Assembly: GCA_947179485.1 (NCBI GenBank)
Contig: OX359249.1
Span: 53,269,402-53,333,401 of the forward strand
Source of the DNA: Allacma fusca
Taxonomy: Eukaryota > Arthropoda > Collembola > Symphypleona > Sminthuridae
DNA length: 64,000 nucleotides
Direction of reading: 5' to 3'
Shown: piece after piece, positions 59,701-62,897 of the stretch
How the letters are laid out: the number at the start of each line of letters is the position of its first letter
How positions within the stretch are numbered: position 1 is the first letter of the stretch
Notes under the pieces: model-generated
The model's input: the letters and a program-made list of their open reading frames with translations, nothing else
Databases searched by the model: none
Told to the model about the DNA's origin: nothing
Translations under genes and position numbers: made by a program

Positions 59701-62700
59701 AATTAAAATACACTGAAGATATATAATACAAAATACAATATACAAGGGGAAAAATGAGCCTAAAGAGGTAATAGCACCACTTTAACTACATAATAATCAG
59801 CATCCTAAATCCGTTGTTACTGTCTTCTTGTTTAAAGACATTTGTCGTTTGGACATTAAAGACATTTGGGTTGCAAACAACCGTAACAACACTTCCCCTA
59901 GAACCTAGTTAACCGATAGTTACAAATAAATTCCTGATTTCAGTGATTGCTTGGACAGCTCCTTATGGGTTTATGCAGAATAATCTTTAAAATACTCCCT
60001 GAACATCAGACGATCACGCTCTCTCTTTCCTTAATATTCACTATAATAATTACTATAATCTATTTCATTTACACTTCTTGCATTTGAGTTGTGTACAACT
60101 TTGTTACTCGAGTTCTGCTCTGAACTTTGTTCATTATCTAAACTAAGGTAACTCGAATCTGAACTTTAAGGGGCAAGTCTAATTTGATGAACTAATGAAT
60201 TTTTGAATATTCTAATGGATGATGAATTAATAAATGGTGAATTCAATCCAAAAATCTGATCAATGAATTGCTGAATTGAATATCGATATTCCCGACAAAA
60301 TTATTAAAATAATATTAAAATTAACGCCTTAAATATCGCCGGTCAAGTTGGTGATAGTGATATTAGCGATAATATCGTCTCACCAATCGCCATTGACATC
60401 CCTAGATTCATTAGTATTAACTAACGTTATCTTAAGCTATGAATTCACAAATTGACATAGCCTGTAGTGATTTAATTAGAAATAGGTATACAATGTAATA
60501 ATATGCTCAAATATTACAAACACATGTAATGTTAACTGATATTTTATTGTATGAAATCATAAGAGCATGCATTAATCATTGATGTACATATAGCGACTGC
60601 TAAGATTACTGCTAAGTGTAACCATAAAGATTAGAATGGATTTTAATAGTAATTATTAGAGGCATGAAAATTTCATTATTATTAACAAGTAAGTAATAGA
60701 TCGACTTTTCCACTTTTTCCAACAGCTTAAAACTGAGCTCTAAAGTTGTGAGCCTTAAAGGCAACTTGCACAACGAAAATTTTACAGATTACACACCCAA
60801 AAGCAAAATTCAAGTACGTTTTTGTTAAAAACTACACCAATTTGAAATGCGAATTTTTCTACCCCTGAAAGTTCTTACACAAATTTCCAACATACCAAAA
60901 CAATTAAAGCAAATAATTAGCTGCTTTAATATTGATTTCAATTTTCCGTTTTGAGAACCCTAGGTATGACAATTTGTCGTTGATTTCGCGTTTACGTGCA
61001 AACACGGACGTAAATGGAAGGAATAGCATCACGTGGAAAGAATCGACGTTCGTGTTTACCGTTTACCTAATTACTTAATTACCTATTACGTTTAAGCTTG
61101 CTTTTCGCAGTCTCTCTTTTCTTTGTATGTAGAAGAATCGGCGCGCTAAAACTGATCGAGTTTACTTTGGTCGGACCAAATGGTGTCTATACCTTGTACA
61201 GGAATGTCCTAATGTTCTGGTTCTCAATTTCGAAAACATTCACTGTCCGACATATTACTTTGGAATAGACCAAAATTTTTGGTGACCTGAACTAAAAATC
61301 CTAGCACTAGTACAATATATTACCCAAAATAATAATTCAAAAGAAATGCTCAACAGTTCCTAATAAGATGTAAATCGGACTTCATTTGTTTCGAAGATAC
61401 TGAGTGCATAAATTACTAAAACAACTAACTACTAAAGGAACCAAGAAAGATATTTTTGCAGAAAATAAAATGGGTGTGTTTTAGAATTGTAATCGTTATG
61501 TACATGTATACATTTATATTTTAGGAATTAATGTCTATCAATAAGGTTTGATAAAATATAAAGTAGAATTTTGGCTAGACGAAAGGCAAGTTTGCTTGGT
61601 AGGGAACTATTACTTATATTATGAACTAAAAAAATAAAGCTCAAATACGTACATGGTATCATACTAATGGCGTTTAACTATACTTCGATACACCTTCGCT
61701 GCTTTCAAGTCGAGGTTGGTTCGAATTGATTTTGGTAGATAATCTCATTACAGAGGAGTCGTTGGCGTGGATGCCAACACATTTAGATACTACATTAAAA
61801 GATGAGAACATAAAGGAATAACTCCCAAGAATAAAATAAACAACTTAACTACACCCACTGACACTTGAAGTTGACATTGAGTCCTTCACACATTCCTTGA
61901 ATCGCCACCATTACCAACCACATGACAACACAACAATATATGTTAGGTATTTTAGGTAGAAACTCTCGAACAATGATACTAGCAATGACTTCAGTTATTA
62001 TTATTGCTTGGGTGTTGATTGGTTTTTTGTGTTATCTTGTCTAATTACGTATTCCGATATATGTTAGCCTGGTATTGGCCCATTTTCAAATGTAGGTATA
62101 GCTAATCATTTTTGCAGCCTTCAGAACTGGGAACCTCAAATTCCCTTTAACTCCAGTGATTTTCAAATGAAAACCAATTGCATCTAAACAATATAATACA
62201 GGTTTATCCAAATTCACTTTTCAAGATTAAGTTTTTAATTTTTGAAGAGTAGGAATTTCCTGAAACCATGCAGTACACGCGTGGAAATATGAGTTATTCT
62301 TATTGTGTGGAAATAGGTACGTAGATTTACAGCTCTGGCAAGAGTGGCAAGTCTAGATGGAACAACTAATTATTTGCTATGGCAAATATATGTAAAAGTA
62401 CTTGATAAAATTGCACATTATCTGTTACTACAGTATATAGTATTAACTGAACATGTAACATTAGAATAGCCCGGCTATTATGCCTGTGGATAAATAATGT
62501 AAACTAGAAATTAAGCAATACTTTCTGCTGCAGAGATGTATACTTTTTAAATAAGTTGGTTCTAATTGTAATGATTGTATACGTTGTAAGTAAGGACCTT
62601 GAGTCAGCATTGTAAACTTTTCTTACCTTTTGGCATACCACATGGGGCCTTCGTTCGAATCTTATCCAAGAAATCCAAATCGTACCTTCGTGCAGGTGGA

Positions 62701-62897
62701 AAAGTTAGACCAACATGCGCCCCTGTAGAATTTAATAATTGAACAAACACTAAAATTTGAAGACTTGCCACTACAATGGCGCGAAATGTCACTCGATTGC
62801 CCAGGAGTTCATTTTTTGAAAGTATAGAAAGAGCAGACATTGTACTTTCGTGCGTTTTTGTGTTAGACCGAACACCAATCCCATATCTACACTCCAT
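14295..62897 (-). CDS. LPMO-like copper domain / EGF / DOMON / SEA single-pass membrane protein (nine-exon gene, spliced span)
   Basis: Nine coding exons join with consistent phases (1,0,2,1,1,1,0,0) into about 1133 aa. Order: signal peptide to about residue 60; mature N-terminal His in HVGLTFPPARRYDLDFLD with APCGMP, WHLSYPH and FWSCADVDI, a histidine-brace-type domain like BIM1/X325 and LPMO proteins (about 61-198); two EGF-like modules (about 200-275); DOMON first half (SYGAIGWRP); acidic E/P/A/S insert (about 344-490); DOMON second half (FHPMDCIDLIMG, YYTRDRSTPR); second DOMON (about 641-811); SEA-like domain (about 825-935); transmembrane helix (957-980); cytoplasmic tail with PPSY. I recall uncharacterised animal proteins with this arrangement. 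The function is not established; extracellular copper/haem redox chemistry at the cell surface is inference. The only uncertain join is exon 5 to exon 6. Confidence 0.85.
15433..15727. mobile_element. Short hAT-like MITE, CAGGGGTC family copy A
   Basis: Left end CAGGGGTCCGATTTCTG and right end reversed CAGGGTTATGTGGGACGGG. Both flanks carry ATCTGAG (15426-15432 and 15728-15734). The interior has three loosely repeated GAGCAAAA...AAAAAATCCG segments. It is related to 21420-21725 and the left end at 25266. Confidence 0.7.
16905..17340. repeat. Dispersed repeat with AGCGCTAGCGCT palindromes and 'AACTCAAGAACCG' word
   Basis: Contains AGCGCTAGCGCT twice and the motif of repeated 'fixed cue' sequences (TCGACGGTTCTTGAGTTAT) also seen, in the other orientation, near 27230-28000 and 49285-49320. 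This looks like a widespread non-coding repeat of unknown class. Confidence 0.45.
17648..19144 (-). CDS. LPMO-like/DOMON gene exon 8: DOMON end, second DOMON, SEA, transmembrane helix
   Basis: A 1497-bp phase-0 exon, the core of the protein. After acceptor TTTTATGTAG it reads WAPKGDFHPMDCIDLIMGG. Local residues 1-150 finish the first DOMON domain (YYTRDRSTPRLDPFWGG, LHVIWARGQ, YHGHGSQRGITRINF). Residues 151-321 form a second, cysteine-containing DOMON (DSVMFTIETKKSNRWTGIGF, SDAVLGWV). Residues about 335-445 have the SEA pattern (FDIKLTGGLGNNW, REKIQELLREMVLTGKVGAL). Residues 467-490 are the membrane helix (FWIVLGCVAALIALAVIQAG). SEA domains often sit just outside the membrane and can undergo autoproteolysis; no GSVVV-type cleavage site is visible here. 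Confidence 0.92.
19301..19464 (-). CDS. LPMO-like/DOMON gene exon 7: acidic insert, second part
   Basis: Follows acceptor TATTATAG and reads EPETKAEPESEPESSASEPE onward, then a Ser run before TKELKPSE. Donor GAG|GTGACA follows. The 164 bp keep phase (1 in, 0 out). It is pure low-complexity E/P/S sequence lying inside the first DOMON domain. Confidence 0.8.
19976..20253 (-). CDS. LPMO-like/DOMON gene exon 6: acidic insert, first part
   Basis: Encodes GLKPEAEAEPKAEPGVKGE and further A/E/P/S repeats, then AKRASNAPHAEP, ending at donor CCAG|GTAAGC. Two adjacent acceptors are possible: TTTTAG|AGGATT (start 20253) or TTTAGAG|GATT (start 20251). Only the latter is in phase with the most plausible donor of exon 5. 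Confidence 0.75.
20421..20807 (-). CDS. LPMO-like/DOMON gene exon 5: EGF-like modules and first half of DOMON 1
   Basis: After acceptor CCATATAG, phase 1, it completes the first EGF (GFSGNRC), adds a second EGF (CDTDTECHGNGKCIN, CFCNPGFHGEKC), then the DOMON strands VVYYKTIPAAKEQ, LEFVLIINGTSYGAIGWRP and TFDKTCKRWPYIQ. The 3' boundary is uncertain: no strong donor lies before the stop at 20338. The best fit in phase is CGACA|GTATTT (end 20421); a GC donor CAAG|GCAAAA at about 20392 is an alternative. Confidence 0.8.
20808..21802 (-). other. Intron 4 of the LPMO-like/DOMON gene
   Basis: Donor AAGG|GTATGT and acceptor CCATATAG. It contains one hAT-like MITE at 21420-21725; the remainder is featureless. 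Confidence 0.8.
21420..21725. mobile_element. Short hAT-like MITE, CAGGGGTC family copy B
   Basis: Ends CAGGGGTCGGATTTTTGT and the complementary ACAAAAGTTCGACCCCTG. Flanks CGATTCTG (21412-21419) and CAATTCTG (21726-21733), an 8-bp duplication with one mismatch. The interior carries ATTTTTGA-type words. It sits 77 bp from the donor of exon 4. Confidence 0.8.
21803..22005 (-). CDS. LPMO-like/DOMON gene exon 4: end of copper-type domain, start of first EGF
   Basis: After acceptor TATTTCAG, phase 2, it reads AQWHMVELPKNFTCEDCTIR, then REASEWANQYRFWSCADVDI, the typical closing segment of LPMO-like domains (paired cysteines, FWSCADVDI). The first EGF then begins, ETCMAHGRSIAGRCVCNK. Donor GG|GTATGT. 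Confidence 0.9.
22894..23229. mobile_element. TA-flanked MITE (Tc1/mariner-like), copy 1
   Basis: Inverted ends TCGTCGCTGAAGAGGCAAAA, flanked by TA on both sides (22892-22893, 23230-23231). The interior is repeats of GCAAAATGGTCTACATGCAG, reversed in the right half, so the whole folds as a long hairpin. A 77-bp relative with the same ends lies at 56916-56992. Confidence 0.8.
23255..23650. mobile_element. Nested hAT-like MITE, AACCGGTTTTTATTGG-word family
   Basis: Ends CAGGGTTGGCAA and complementary TTGCCAACCCTG. Exact 8-bp duplications CTTATGAC at 23247-23254 and 23651-23658. An internal near-terminus (GACAACCCTG at 23450-23460) suggests partial duplication of the element. Confidence 0.88.
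24915..25010. repeat. Fragment with TAGGGATGT end and ATATCG words
   Basis: Starts TAGGGATGTTAGTTATCGCC followed by TATCG/CGATA words. Similar ends occur at 22614 (right end), 55823 (left end) and 60404 (right end). No complete copy with a target duplication was found. Confidence 0.4.
25266..25520. repeat. One-ended copy of the CAGGGGTC MITE family
   Basis: Begins CAGGGGTCGGATTTATGTGG and continues with reiterated CAGGGATTTTCAA words. No matching right terminus was found. Confidence 0.45.
25564..25800 (-). pseudogene. LINE-like reverse transcriptase C-terminal remnant
   Basis: A 78-aa frame contains CINCNLQEQHDLLHILTRC followed by FNEAR. This C-x2-C ... H-x3/4-C pattern is typical of the zinc-finger tail of many non-LTR retrotransposon polymerases. 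No other part of the element is visible nearby. Assignment rests on the motif alone. Confidence 0.45.
26119..26615. mobile_element. Non-autonomous hAT-like element, GATTCGATTCAATTCG-word family
   Basis: Ends TAGTGGTCGGACC and reversed TAGTGGTCGGATCG. Exact 8-bp duplications GTTTATAT at 26111-26118 and 26616-26623. Both arms are reiterated AATTCGATTCGATT words. 497 bp. Confidence 0.88.
27150..28110. repeat. Complex dispersed repeat with CTCAAAAACTGCTGGTCCGATTT-type segments
   Basis: Includes a GTACGTCCGTCTGTCTG run, then four to five diverged segments of roughly 150-200 bp carrying 'AAAACTACTGAATCGATTTCA' type words and 'GGTTGGAATCGGCC' words, and ends near AGCGCTAGCGCC and ATGGGTAACTCTGGTATTAA. 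Related pieces occur at 1180-1420, 16905-17340 and 49260-49378. Non-coding, class unknown. Confidence 0.5.
29071..30355. mobile_element. Non-autonomous hAT-like element, CCTCGCCCTCA-word family, copy 2
   Basis: Ends CATACATGGGCACC and reversed CATAGATGGGCATT. Exact 8-bp duplications CTCTGGCC at 29063-29070 and 30356-30363. Both arms carry CCCTCACGAGG and CTCGCCCTC words. The core (29280-30115) is unique AT-rich sequence. It is related to the element upstream of OPA3. Confidence 0.88.
31462..31649 (+). repeat. Dispersed ~190-bp structured sequence, copy 1 (possible ncRNA-derived)
   Basis: From AGCACTGCACAGCC to GAGGATTAA it matches 50522-50721, both on the same strand. A 7-bp stem AGCCAAC/GTTGGCT (31472-31478 with 31483-31489) has a paired A-T to G-C replacement in the other copy. 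A second hairpin around ATAGCTAGCTG and a CTCTT...AAGAG stem near the end are shared. Not a recognisable tRNA or snRNA. Confidence 0.5.
32043..32921. mobile_element. DNA element with ~43-bp terminal inverted repeats
   Basis: The left end AAATGTATCCAAATAGAACG is mirrored at the right end with three differences over about 43 bp (32043-32085 and 32879-32921). The interior is AT-rich and non-coding. No clear target duplication, so the superfamily is open. Confidence 0.7.
32948..33690. repeat. 48-bp minisatellite grading into GTCGG-word array
   Basis: Six contiguous 48-bp units (32948-33235) start CCCGACATGTCGGAAGATG and end in TTTTCATGTCGGGTAAAATCT. Beyond these the array decays into irregular GTCGGATGTCGGCTAAAATC words. 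The unit itself contains inverted CCCGACATG/CATGTCGGG. Its length, a multiple of three, leaves frames open on both strands without any coding meaning. Confidence 0.92.
34155..34364 (+). pseudogene. Possible LINE-like C-terminal remnant
   Basis: A 69-aa frame contains CKYCSQKEGNDYY and a following FASLREKFL, faintly resembling the CCHC tail of non-LTR polymerases, but the His/Cys partners are lost. Weak support. Confidence 0.25.
35127..35224 (-). CDS. LPMO-like/DOMON gene exon 3: middle of copper-type domain
   Basis: A 98-bp exon after acceptor TTGAACAG reads GGYRLELMDSKERQLLDLTP, then STDKESYVKGDP; donor AC|GTAAGT. It continues HLSYPHR of exon 2 into the GGYRLELMD strand expected for this domain. 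A 647-bp inverted-repeat element begins only 76 bp upstream of the exon's acceptor side. Confidence 0.92.
35301..35947. mobile_element. GGATATATTCCCTCC inverted-repeat element, complete copy
   Basis: Bases 35301-35328 are the exact complement of 35920-35947 (28 bp, starting GGATATATTCCCTCCGACAC). Inside each arm are reiterated TATATTCCCTCCGG words. The left part after the arm (35360-35660) matches 51015-51330. The target duplication is unclear. Confidence 0.8.
36064..36213. repeat. Dispersed repeat, shared with 1743-1938
   Basis: Begins ACTAGTAACAACCCTGTGCTTC and carries the same ACAAATTAAAAGCTAAAC and GGACAGGT blocks as the left-hand copy. A third, shorter GGAACTTTAAATAAACGACAG piece follows at about 36265. 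Confidence 0.5.
37027..37218. repeat. Left arm of a TGAACTTGAGTGAAC-word hAT-like element, disrupted
   Basis: Starts CATGCATGCAACAATTCATT, matching the left arm of 22641-24188 over about 190 bp. It is cut at 37219 by the next element; its right terminus was not found. Confidence 0.6.
37219..38910. mobile_element. hAT-like element, TACGGTAATTACCGTA-word family
   Basis: Ends TAGACATGTCAACTACGG and reversed TAGACATGTTCATACCG. Arms are reiterated TACGGTA words. The flanks GTCTGAAT and ATCCGAAC match at 5 of 8 positions, with transitions only, so the duplication is old or accidental. It contains the younger element at 37598-38237. Confidence 0.6.
37598..38237. mobile_element. Nested hAT-like element, GGTCTGGTCC-word family
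   Basis: Ends TAGGAGTGGGACTGTTC and reversed TAGGAATGGGACTGTTC. Exact 8-bp duplications GTGGCAAT at 37590-37597 and 38238-38245. Arms are reiterated GGACCAGACC and GGAACAGACC words. Similar words occur at 7559-7690. 640 bp, no transposase. Confidence 0.88.
39899..41190. repeat. Degenerate hAT-like dispersed repeat, copy 2
   Basis: Left end CAGGGTGCCCAGAAGTCC matches 921 onward, and the sequence after 40607 aligns with 2225-2890. The right terminus has decayed. It is interrupted by the element at 40136-40598; copy 1 shows the uninterrupted site. Confidence 0.6.
40136..40598. mobile_element. Nested hAT-like MITE, TTTTGTCAACTACCCCGCC-word family
   Basis: Ends CGGGGGTGGAAAAAGTTC and reversed CGAGGGTGGAAAAAGTTC. 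Exact 8-bp duplications GACGCAAG at 40128-40135 and 40599-40606. The interior repeats GTCAACTACCCCGCCAGGA-type words. The related repeat at about 2240-2265 lacks the insertion. Confidence 0.88.
41850..42295 (+). repeat. 5' LTR of BEL/Pao element
   Basis: 446 bp, starts TGTTTACGCTCTC and ends AAAACA (TG...CA termini). It differs from the 3' LTR at position 2 (G versus T), in AAAATAATG versus AAAATTATG, and in CCGGT versus CCGGC. Confidence 0.95.
42297..42307 (+). other. Primer binding site, tRNA-Tyr type
   Basis: TGGTCCTTCGA starts one base after the LTR and is complementary to the 3' end of eukaryotic tRNA-Tyr (TCGAAGGA plus CCA), as I recall that tRNA's acceptor stem. Confidence 0.75.
42383..46189 (+). 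CDS. BEL/Pao Gag-protease-RT-RNase H polyprotein
   Basis: About 1268 aa from the ATG at 42383 (MADPKNVF). Residues about 142-300 form the DUF1759-type Gag region (LPKFSGSLENWLHFRDIF). Cys/His knuckles lie near 350-415, including CTNCLRVGHFWKKC. The aspartic protease (A17 type) has LLDNCSDESFIE near 463. Reverse transcriptase has YVDD at 874-877, followed by LGLIWSP and a connection region. RNase H has AFSDASEKAYAA near 1048, GWSDSTVVLAW, and HVPGSQNPADLPSRG near 1160. The frame ends at a stop just before the integrase, which lies in another frame. The GC content is higher than in the flanking AT-rich host DNA. Confidence 0.92.
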   Translation: MADPKNVFRGHKGSLTRYKKAINDFDIATVTRANYNSFLKNIESLKSKIDEVFQDLLAPCTDQKAIDLVEAEINPVLDDILDLENKLAEWDTEIGKKESKEERDAQAELKRIEAQVMAQAAVSAAAAAPHTPPVTTHSQKPKLPTLSLPKFSGSLENWLHFRDIFLQSVDSRTDLSEVEKLQYLLASLEGPAAETIKSLPISNANYQPAWKQLKEQYEHTRELVYRHISCILDQPQVTQPTATALQTLLTTTTNALSSLESLNEKPAEWDSVIVTIVIRKIDSRTRLRFHQSLPDTSMPAWGNLTTFLRKEITDLATAVNQVTPSLQSSLEQRKPENPANKSKYNNKTTCNFCNADHYNYKCPKLNNLLPTDRKTFVEEHKACTNCLRVGHFWKKCSSSSTCRECQQKHHSLLHATYGKKKPEKPSTTTLTETPQPSMKLKPTAIVKIHSHKGLQLDCRVLLDNCSDESFIESSLVTRLGLKRKRLATPQNVNALQGIGVATITEVAEVHLTSRYSTEKIYSVEALIVSSIGGQYPHSLLDRKDWKHIPTEGLADPSFCNPSTVSMLLATDIYHDVIHQGLLKGNKDHPTAQFSALGWLVGGGRSKSNPNTTQCNLTSCSLENDVARFWLIVDFNTSQKILTAEERACEKHFSETMTRSQDGSFQVRLPFKVNSAPLGNSLFMATKRFKNLELKLARQPQLRQQYTAAMDDLIASRHMELVPKEKLALPETDCFFLPHHAVLKNSSSTTKLRVVYDASSRTSSGTSLNEKLMVGPVLQEDLFSILTRWRWWLIAMSADVQQMYLFIKVHPEDRSFLRILWRNKPEEPIKWFQLRKVTFGTASASYQAVRSLQQLADDHGNDYPQAAAVVKRDFYVDDCMTGANTVEDAKELQQELQSLLQKGTFVLRKWTSSSPAVLHGLPDNLLEASSPVSLDNDNSTRALGLIWSPAEDEFRFEIQPPASVKTTKRTILAEIARVFDPLGFLCPVTIRAKLIMQSLWKAEVDWDAPPPKDILKVWVDYQKDLPLIHEVRIPRCIQLQLPNQVQIHAFSDASEKAYAAAIYLRVSSPTSVQVRLVASKNRVAPMKPLSLPRLELCGAFMAATLAETVSKALPAPVQAVYGWSDSTVVLAWIKGDPQRWKTFERNRVVQIQESIPAANWHHVPGSQNPADLPSRGISSAELINNSLWFLGPDFLRTHNDFPRPVTSQCDMPEEDAYTSSTGTSQNSPTTLLSSTTVHTNPEKVINDKLLAYSNWPRLRRHVAHWIRLN
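46185..47570 (+). CDS. BEL/Pao integrase and DUF5641 region, +1 frame
   Basis: Open from 46185 to the stop at 47570, overlapping the previous frame by five bases. It has no natural start codon, so it is expressed only by frameshifting or is broken by one base. Contains the HHCC zinc-binding region (HHHLLSMHGG ... SCKTCVLHR), the D-D-E core (GVDFAGPV, YSDNGTNFVG, GGLWEAAVKSA) and the DUF5641-type tail (PGHFLIGAPL, RLSRWQRTQQL, VVIRDDHVPPQRWRLARI). The protein sequence is otherwise undamaged. Confidence 0.9.
   Translation: MKFLQQQHYTQEIKLLHNKHKLHPKSPLLSLTPFLDQHGLIRVGGRLRHSDLSYNHIHPILLPRHHVTDLIVSHHHLLSMHGGIQLTLSMIQRSFWIIRGKSLTRRIIRSCKTCVLHRAQQPHQLMADLPASRVTPARPFTHVGVDFAGPVILKDSYSRSNKTQKAYICVYICFCTKAVHLEMVSSLSTESFMASFRRFSSSRGLPAVLYSDNGTNFVGAKRELKEILEFHQQEESRESITSSLAELNVEWKMNPPAAPHMGGLWEAAVKSAKAHIHRVIGLTPLHFEEYSTILKEVEACLNSRPICPVSADPDDLEALTPGHFLIGAPLLSPPEYDWQDVKPNRLSRWQRTQQLKQQFWRRWYDEYLQQLQRRTKWKYSEPNLEEGDLVVIRDDHVPPQRWRLARIITVHPNPADEQQLVRTVTLRTKDGVLKRLITRLVLLPKIPDHEEAATRDDPDPK
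47652..48097 (+). repeat. 3' LTR of BEL/Pao element
   Basis: 446 bp, same length as the 5' LTR, preceded by a purine-rich GGTGGGCGGA tract. It ends AAAACA and is followed by the target duplication CCAAG. Confidence 0.95.
49387..50396. mobile_element. Non-autonomous hAT-like element, AAGTTCAAGT-word family
   Basis: Ends CAGAGCTGCGCAC and reversed TAGTGCTGCGCTC. Exact 8-bp duplications CTCTGGTG at 49379-49386 and 50397-50404. Arms are reiterated CAAGTCAAGTTCGTGGTCAAG words. It is inserted in the GGGTAACTCTGGTG motif of an older dispersed repeat, whose halves lie at 49240-49378 and 50405-50460. Confidence 0.88.
50522..50721 (+). repeat. Dispersed ~200-bp structured sequence, copy 2 (possible ncRNA-derived)
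   Basis: Matches 31462-31649 from AGCACTGCACAGCC to GAGGATTAA. The stem here is AGCCAGC/GCTGGCT (50532-50538 with 50543-50549), and ATAGCTA/TAGCTAT forms a second stem. A small GGACAC expansion distinguishes it from copy 1. Confidence 0.5.
50883..51330. repeat. One-armed copy of the GGATATATTCCCTCC element with expanded 15-bp tandem repeat
   Basis: About nine 15-bp units of GGATATATTCCCTCC (50883-51015), then sequence matching 35360-35660 (CAAATATTTG, ATGGTGACTCGGCTCAAC). The right inverted arm is absent. The unit length opens spurious frames on both strands. Confidence 0.85.
51661..51731 (-). CDS. LPMO-like/DOMON gene exon 2: putative second copper-ligand segment
   Basis: A 71-bp exon, too small for ordinary frame calling. 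After acceptor GTCAACAG it reads TLKTSLISGSKFNVTWHLSY then PHR, phase 1 in and 0 out; donor AGA|GTAAGT. It contains two histidines (WHLSYPH), one of which is the likely second brace histidine by position. The junctions to exons 1 and 3 restore the expected PKG-TLKTS and PHR-GGYRL sequences. Confidence 0.9.
55290..55515. repeat. GGGTACC-word repeat
   Basis: Reiterated GGGTAC and GTACCC words beginning at CAGTGTTCGGCACGG, resembling the arms of the 6807-10329 element but with different ends. A GAACACT at 55507-55514 may be the opposing terminus. No target duplication seen. Confidence 0.4.
56916..56992. mobile_element. 77-bp TA-flanked palindromic MITE, copy 2
   Basis: Inverted ends TCGTCGCTGAAGAGGCAAAA (25 bp with one mismatch), flanked by TA at 56914-56915 and 56993-56994, with about 27 bp between the arms. 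Same family as 22894-23229 without its repeated interior. Confidence 0.82.
60240..60404. repeat. Fragment with ATATCG words and GACATCCCTA end
   Basis: ATATCGATATTCC and GATAATATCGTC words end in TTGACATCCCTA, the complement of the TAGGGATG-type termini seen at 24915 and 55823. One-ended. Confidence 0.4.
62627..62897 (-). CDS. LPMO-like/DOMON gene exon 1: signal peptide and N-terminal His
   Basis: The ATG at 62897 is preceded in frame by TAG, so it is the first possible start. A second ATG at 62840 (MSALSILSKN) would give a more normal signal peptide. The hydrophobic run AIVVASLQILVFVQLLNSTG is followed by Ala then HVGLTFPPARRYDLDFLD. Cleavage after that Ala would expose His as residue 1, as a histidine brace requires. 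APCGMP follows and the exon ends PK-G with donor AAAG|GTAAGA, phase 1. Confidence 0.9.

Larger units (their letters stand above)
51732..62626 (-). other. Intron 1 of the LPMO-like/DOMON gene (10.9 kb)
   Basis: Donor AAAG|GTAAGA at 62626. Mostly unique AT-rich sequence. It contains GGGTAC-word sequence (55290-55515), TAGGGATG-type ends (55823, 60404) and a 77-bp MITE (56916-56992). No convincing gene on either strand. Confidence 0.8.

Noticed and set aside
55823-60404. A single 4.6 kb element bounded by TAGGGATG and CATCCCTA
   Set aside because: The flanking 8 bp do not match and there is no coding content; more likely two separate one-ended remnants.
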